Assembly: GCA_002457745.1 (NCBI GenBank)
Contig: NTKV01000008.1
Location: forward strand, 1-34,331
DNA: 34,331 bases
Direction: 5' to 3'
Source of the DNA: SAR116 cluster bacterium MED-G06
Lineage (GTDB): Bacteria > Pseudomonadota > Alphaproteobacteria > Puniceispirillales > Puniceispirillaceae
Shown here: positions 33,770-34,331 of the stretch, one piece after another
Layout: every line of letters starts with the position of its first letter
Numbering within the stretch: the first letter of the stretch is position 1
Translations under genes and position numbers: made by a program
Notes under the pieces: model-generated
What the model was told of the DNA's origin: nothing
Database searches by the model: none
The model's input: only the letters and a program-made list of their open reading frames with translations

Positions 33770-33850
33770 ATGACCGGGCTGTCACGCCAGACAGGCGGCG
33801 CTGCACCGGGCACCATGTCACAAATTTGTCTTAATTGTGCAATCCGGTAG
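33770..33850 (+). pseudogene. Remnant of a second cNMP-domain gene copy
   Basis: An ATG sits 19 bases after the pseudo-oxidoreductase stop, almost the 20-base spacing of the intact pair. Three codons later CTGTCACGCCAG matches 33312-33323 of the intact cNMP gene exactly, in frame (LSRQ), then similarity fades and a stop comes after 26 codons. This looks like an in-frame loss of about 37 codons followed by decay. The match is short, so the call leans on position and order. Confidence 0.6.
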
Positions 33851-33987
33851 GAAAGTTGGAAAATTTGTCCATATCCATTGCCAGAACTCGCACTTTTCAG
33901 GATTACATCTTTCTGATCATGTGATGTGATGAGGGGTGTTTGGAGATATTGCCCAAACGCCTTTGATCTTCCGGTGTGGATGTTGTG

Positions 33988-34331
33988 ATGCGGTTTGGCG
34001 TTTCTGTTTTTGTGATTTTCAGTCTTGCTGTGTCCGCGCGCCTCGGTGCAGAGAGCATCACCACCTCGGAAGAAGTTCTCGCAACCGCCGTCAGCAACAT
34101 TGCCTCTGCAGCGGAAAATGGCGCTGGCGGCAAGGCTGCTGAATCCGAGCTGGCAAAAGCAGCGCTGGCTGCCGCCAACGGGGAACTGGACGAGGCAGCA
34201 GACCGGATCCTCTCGACCTCCAACTTTACCCATCTGGATGTCACAATGGGCGGCGACAGCTTTGGCCTTGATACCGGTACGAAGACGAAGTCGGAAGTCA
34301 TGGCGACCTATCGGCTCCACGAAACGCAGAA
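33988..34331 (+). CDS. Exported protein, possibly inverse-autotransporter-like, 3'-truncated by window edge
   Basis: An open frame of 114 codons runs off the window. ATG 33988 is followed by a signal peptide (MRFGVSVFVIFSLAVSARLGA), then an Ala/Glu-rich, probably helical stretch (LATAVSNIASAAENGAGG to LDEAADRILS), and then FTHLDVTMGGDSFGLDTGTK with KSEVMATYRLHET. The last block, alternating and ending in YRLHET, resembles from memory the first strands of the beta-domain of inverse autotransporters (intimin/invasin type), but so little is present that this is a guess. Another outer-membrane or periplasmic protein is possible. The ribosome site is weak and the upstream DNA is AT-rich, unlike the rest of the window. 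Confidence 0.6.
   Translation, partial: MRFGVSVFVIFSLAVSARLGAESITTSEEVLATAVSNIASAAENGAGGKAAESELAKAALAAANGELDEAADRILSTSNFTHLDVTMGGDSFGLDTGTKTKSEVMATYRLHETQ

Larger units (their letters stand above)
33555..33987 (+). other. Gene-poor stretch with decayed gene copies
   Basis: This 433-base stretch has no intact gene. 33555-33645 holds nothing I recognise except a direct repeat AGCGGCAT (two copies near 33620-33641). 33646-33850 holds the two gene remnants annotated separately. 33851-33987 is AT-rich (51 G+C in the 120 bases 33841-33960) and presumably carries the promoter of the next gene; the best I find is TTGCCA with GATTAC at 17 bases, which is weak. Confidence 0.6.

Overview
The window is GC-rich, densely coded chromosomal DNA from an alphaproteobacterium. 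The evidence is the ChvI/ChvG pair next to RapZ and AhcY, a TIGR02300 'FYDLN acid' protein, alphaproteobacterial-type AddB/AddA, a class II-like AroA, the trpF-trpB-trpA-accD-folC order and the lptC-lptA-lptB-ptsN order. Several genes usually found inside these neighbourhoods are missing (hprK/EIIA-Man/HPr, amgK/murU, rpoN/hpf). That pruning, with a methylamine/betaine-type catabolic cluster at the right, suggests a marine, somewhat streamlined lineage, perhaps SAR116-like. The lineage is inference.

Layout. 1-14723 (+): 3' part of polA, chvI, chvG, rapZ, ahcY, tsaE, one 6.4 kb gene in which AddB and AddA are a single 2144-residue polypeptide, and trxA. 14749-24584 (-): folC, accD, trpA, trpB, trpF, a LapA-domain membrane protein, ihfB, rpsA, cmk and aroA. 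Transcription runs from aroA leftwards, with a strong terminator after rpsA and overlapping or closely spaced genes. 24836-25546 (+): a zinc-ribbon/acidic-tail protein, tRNA-Ala(GGC) and its terminator. 25570-29218 (-): ptsN, lptB, lptA, lptC and a short RNase D-like exonuclease. 29422-33554 (+): a three-gene cassette of a dimethylglycine-dehydrogenase-like FAD/GcvT protein, a DAO-family FAD oxidoreductase and a stand-alone cyclic-nucleotide-binding domain. 33646-33850 carries decayed copies of the end of the oxidoreductase and the start of the cNMP gene in the same order. A lower-GC stretch then leads into the 5' end of an exported, possibly inverse-autotransporter-like protein that runs off the window.

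How the genes fit together: most of the window is housekeeping. It covers DNA repair (polA, addBA), envelope sensing and envelope building (chvIG, rapZ, lptABC), the methyl cycle (ahcY), chorismate to tryptophan (aroA, trpFBA), folate and fatty acid supply (folC, accD) and translation (rpsA, tsaE, tRNA-Ala). The right-end cassette probably demethylates a methylated amine and passes one-carbon units to folate. The strongest unusual observations are the AddB-AddA fusion, the decayed operon duplication at 33646-33850, and the oxidoreductase/cNMP cassette itself.
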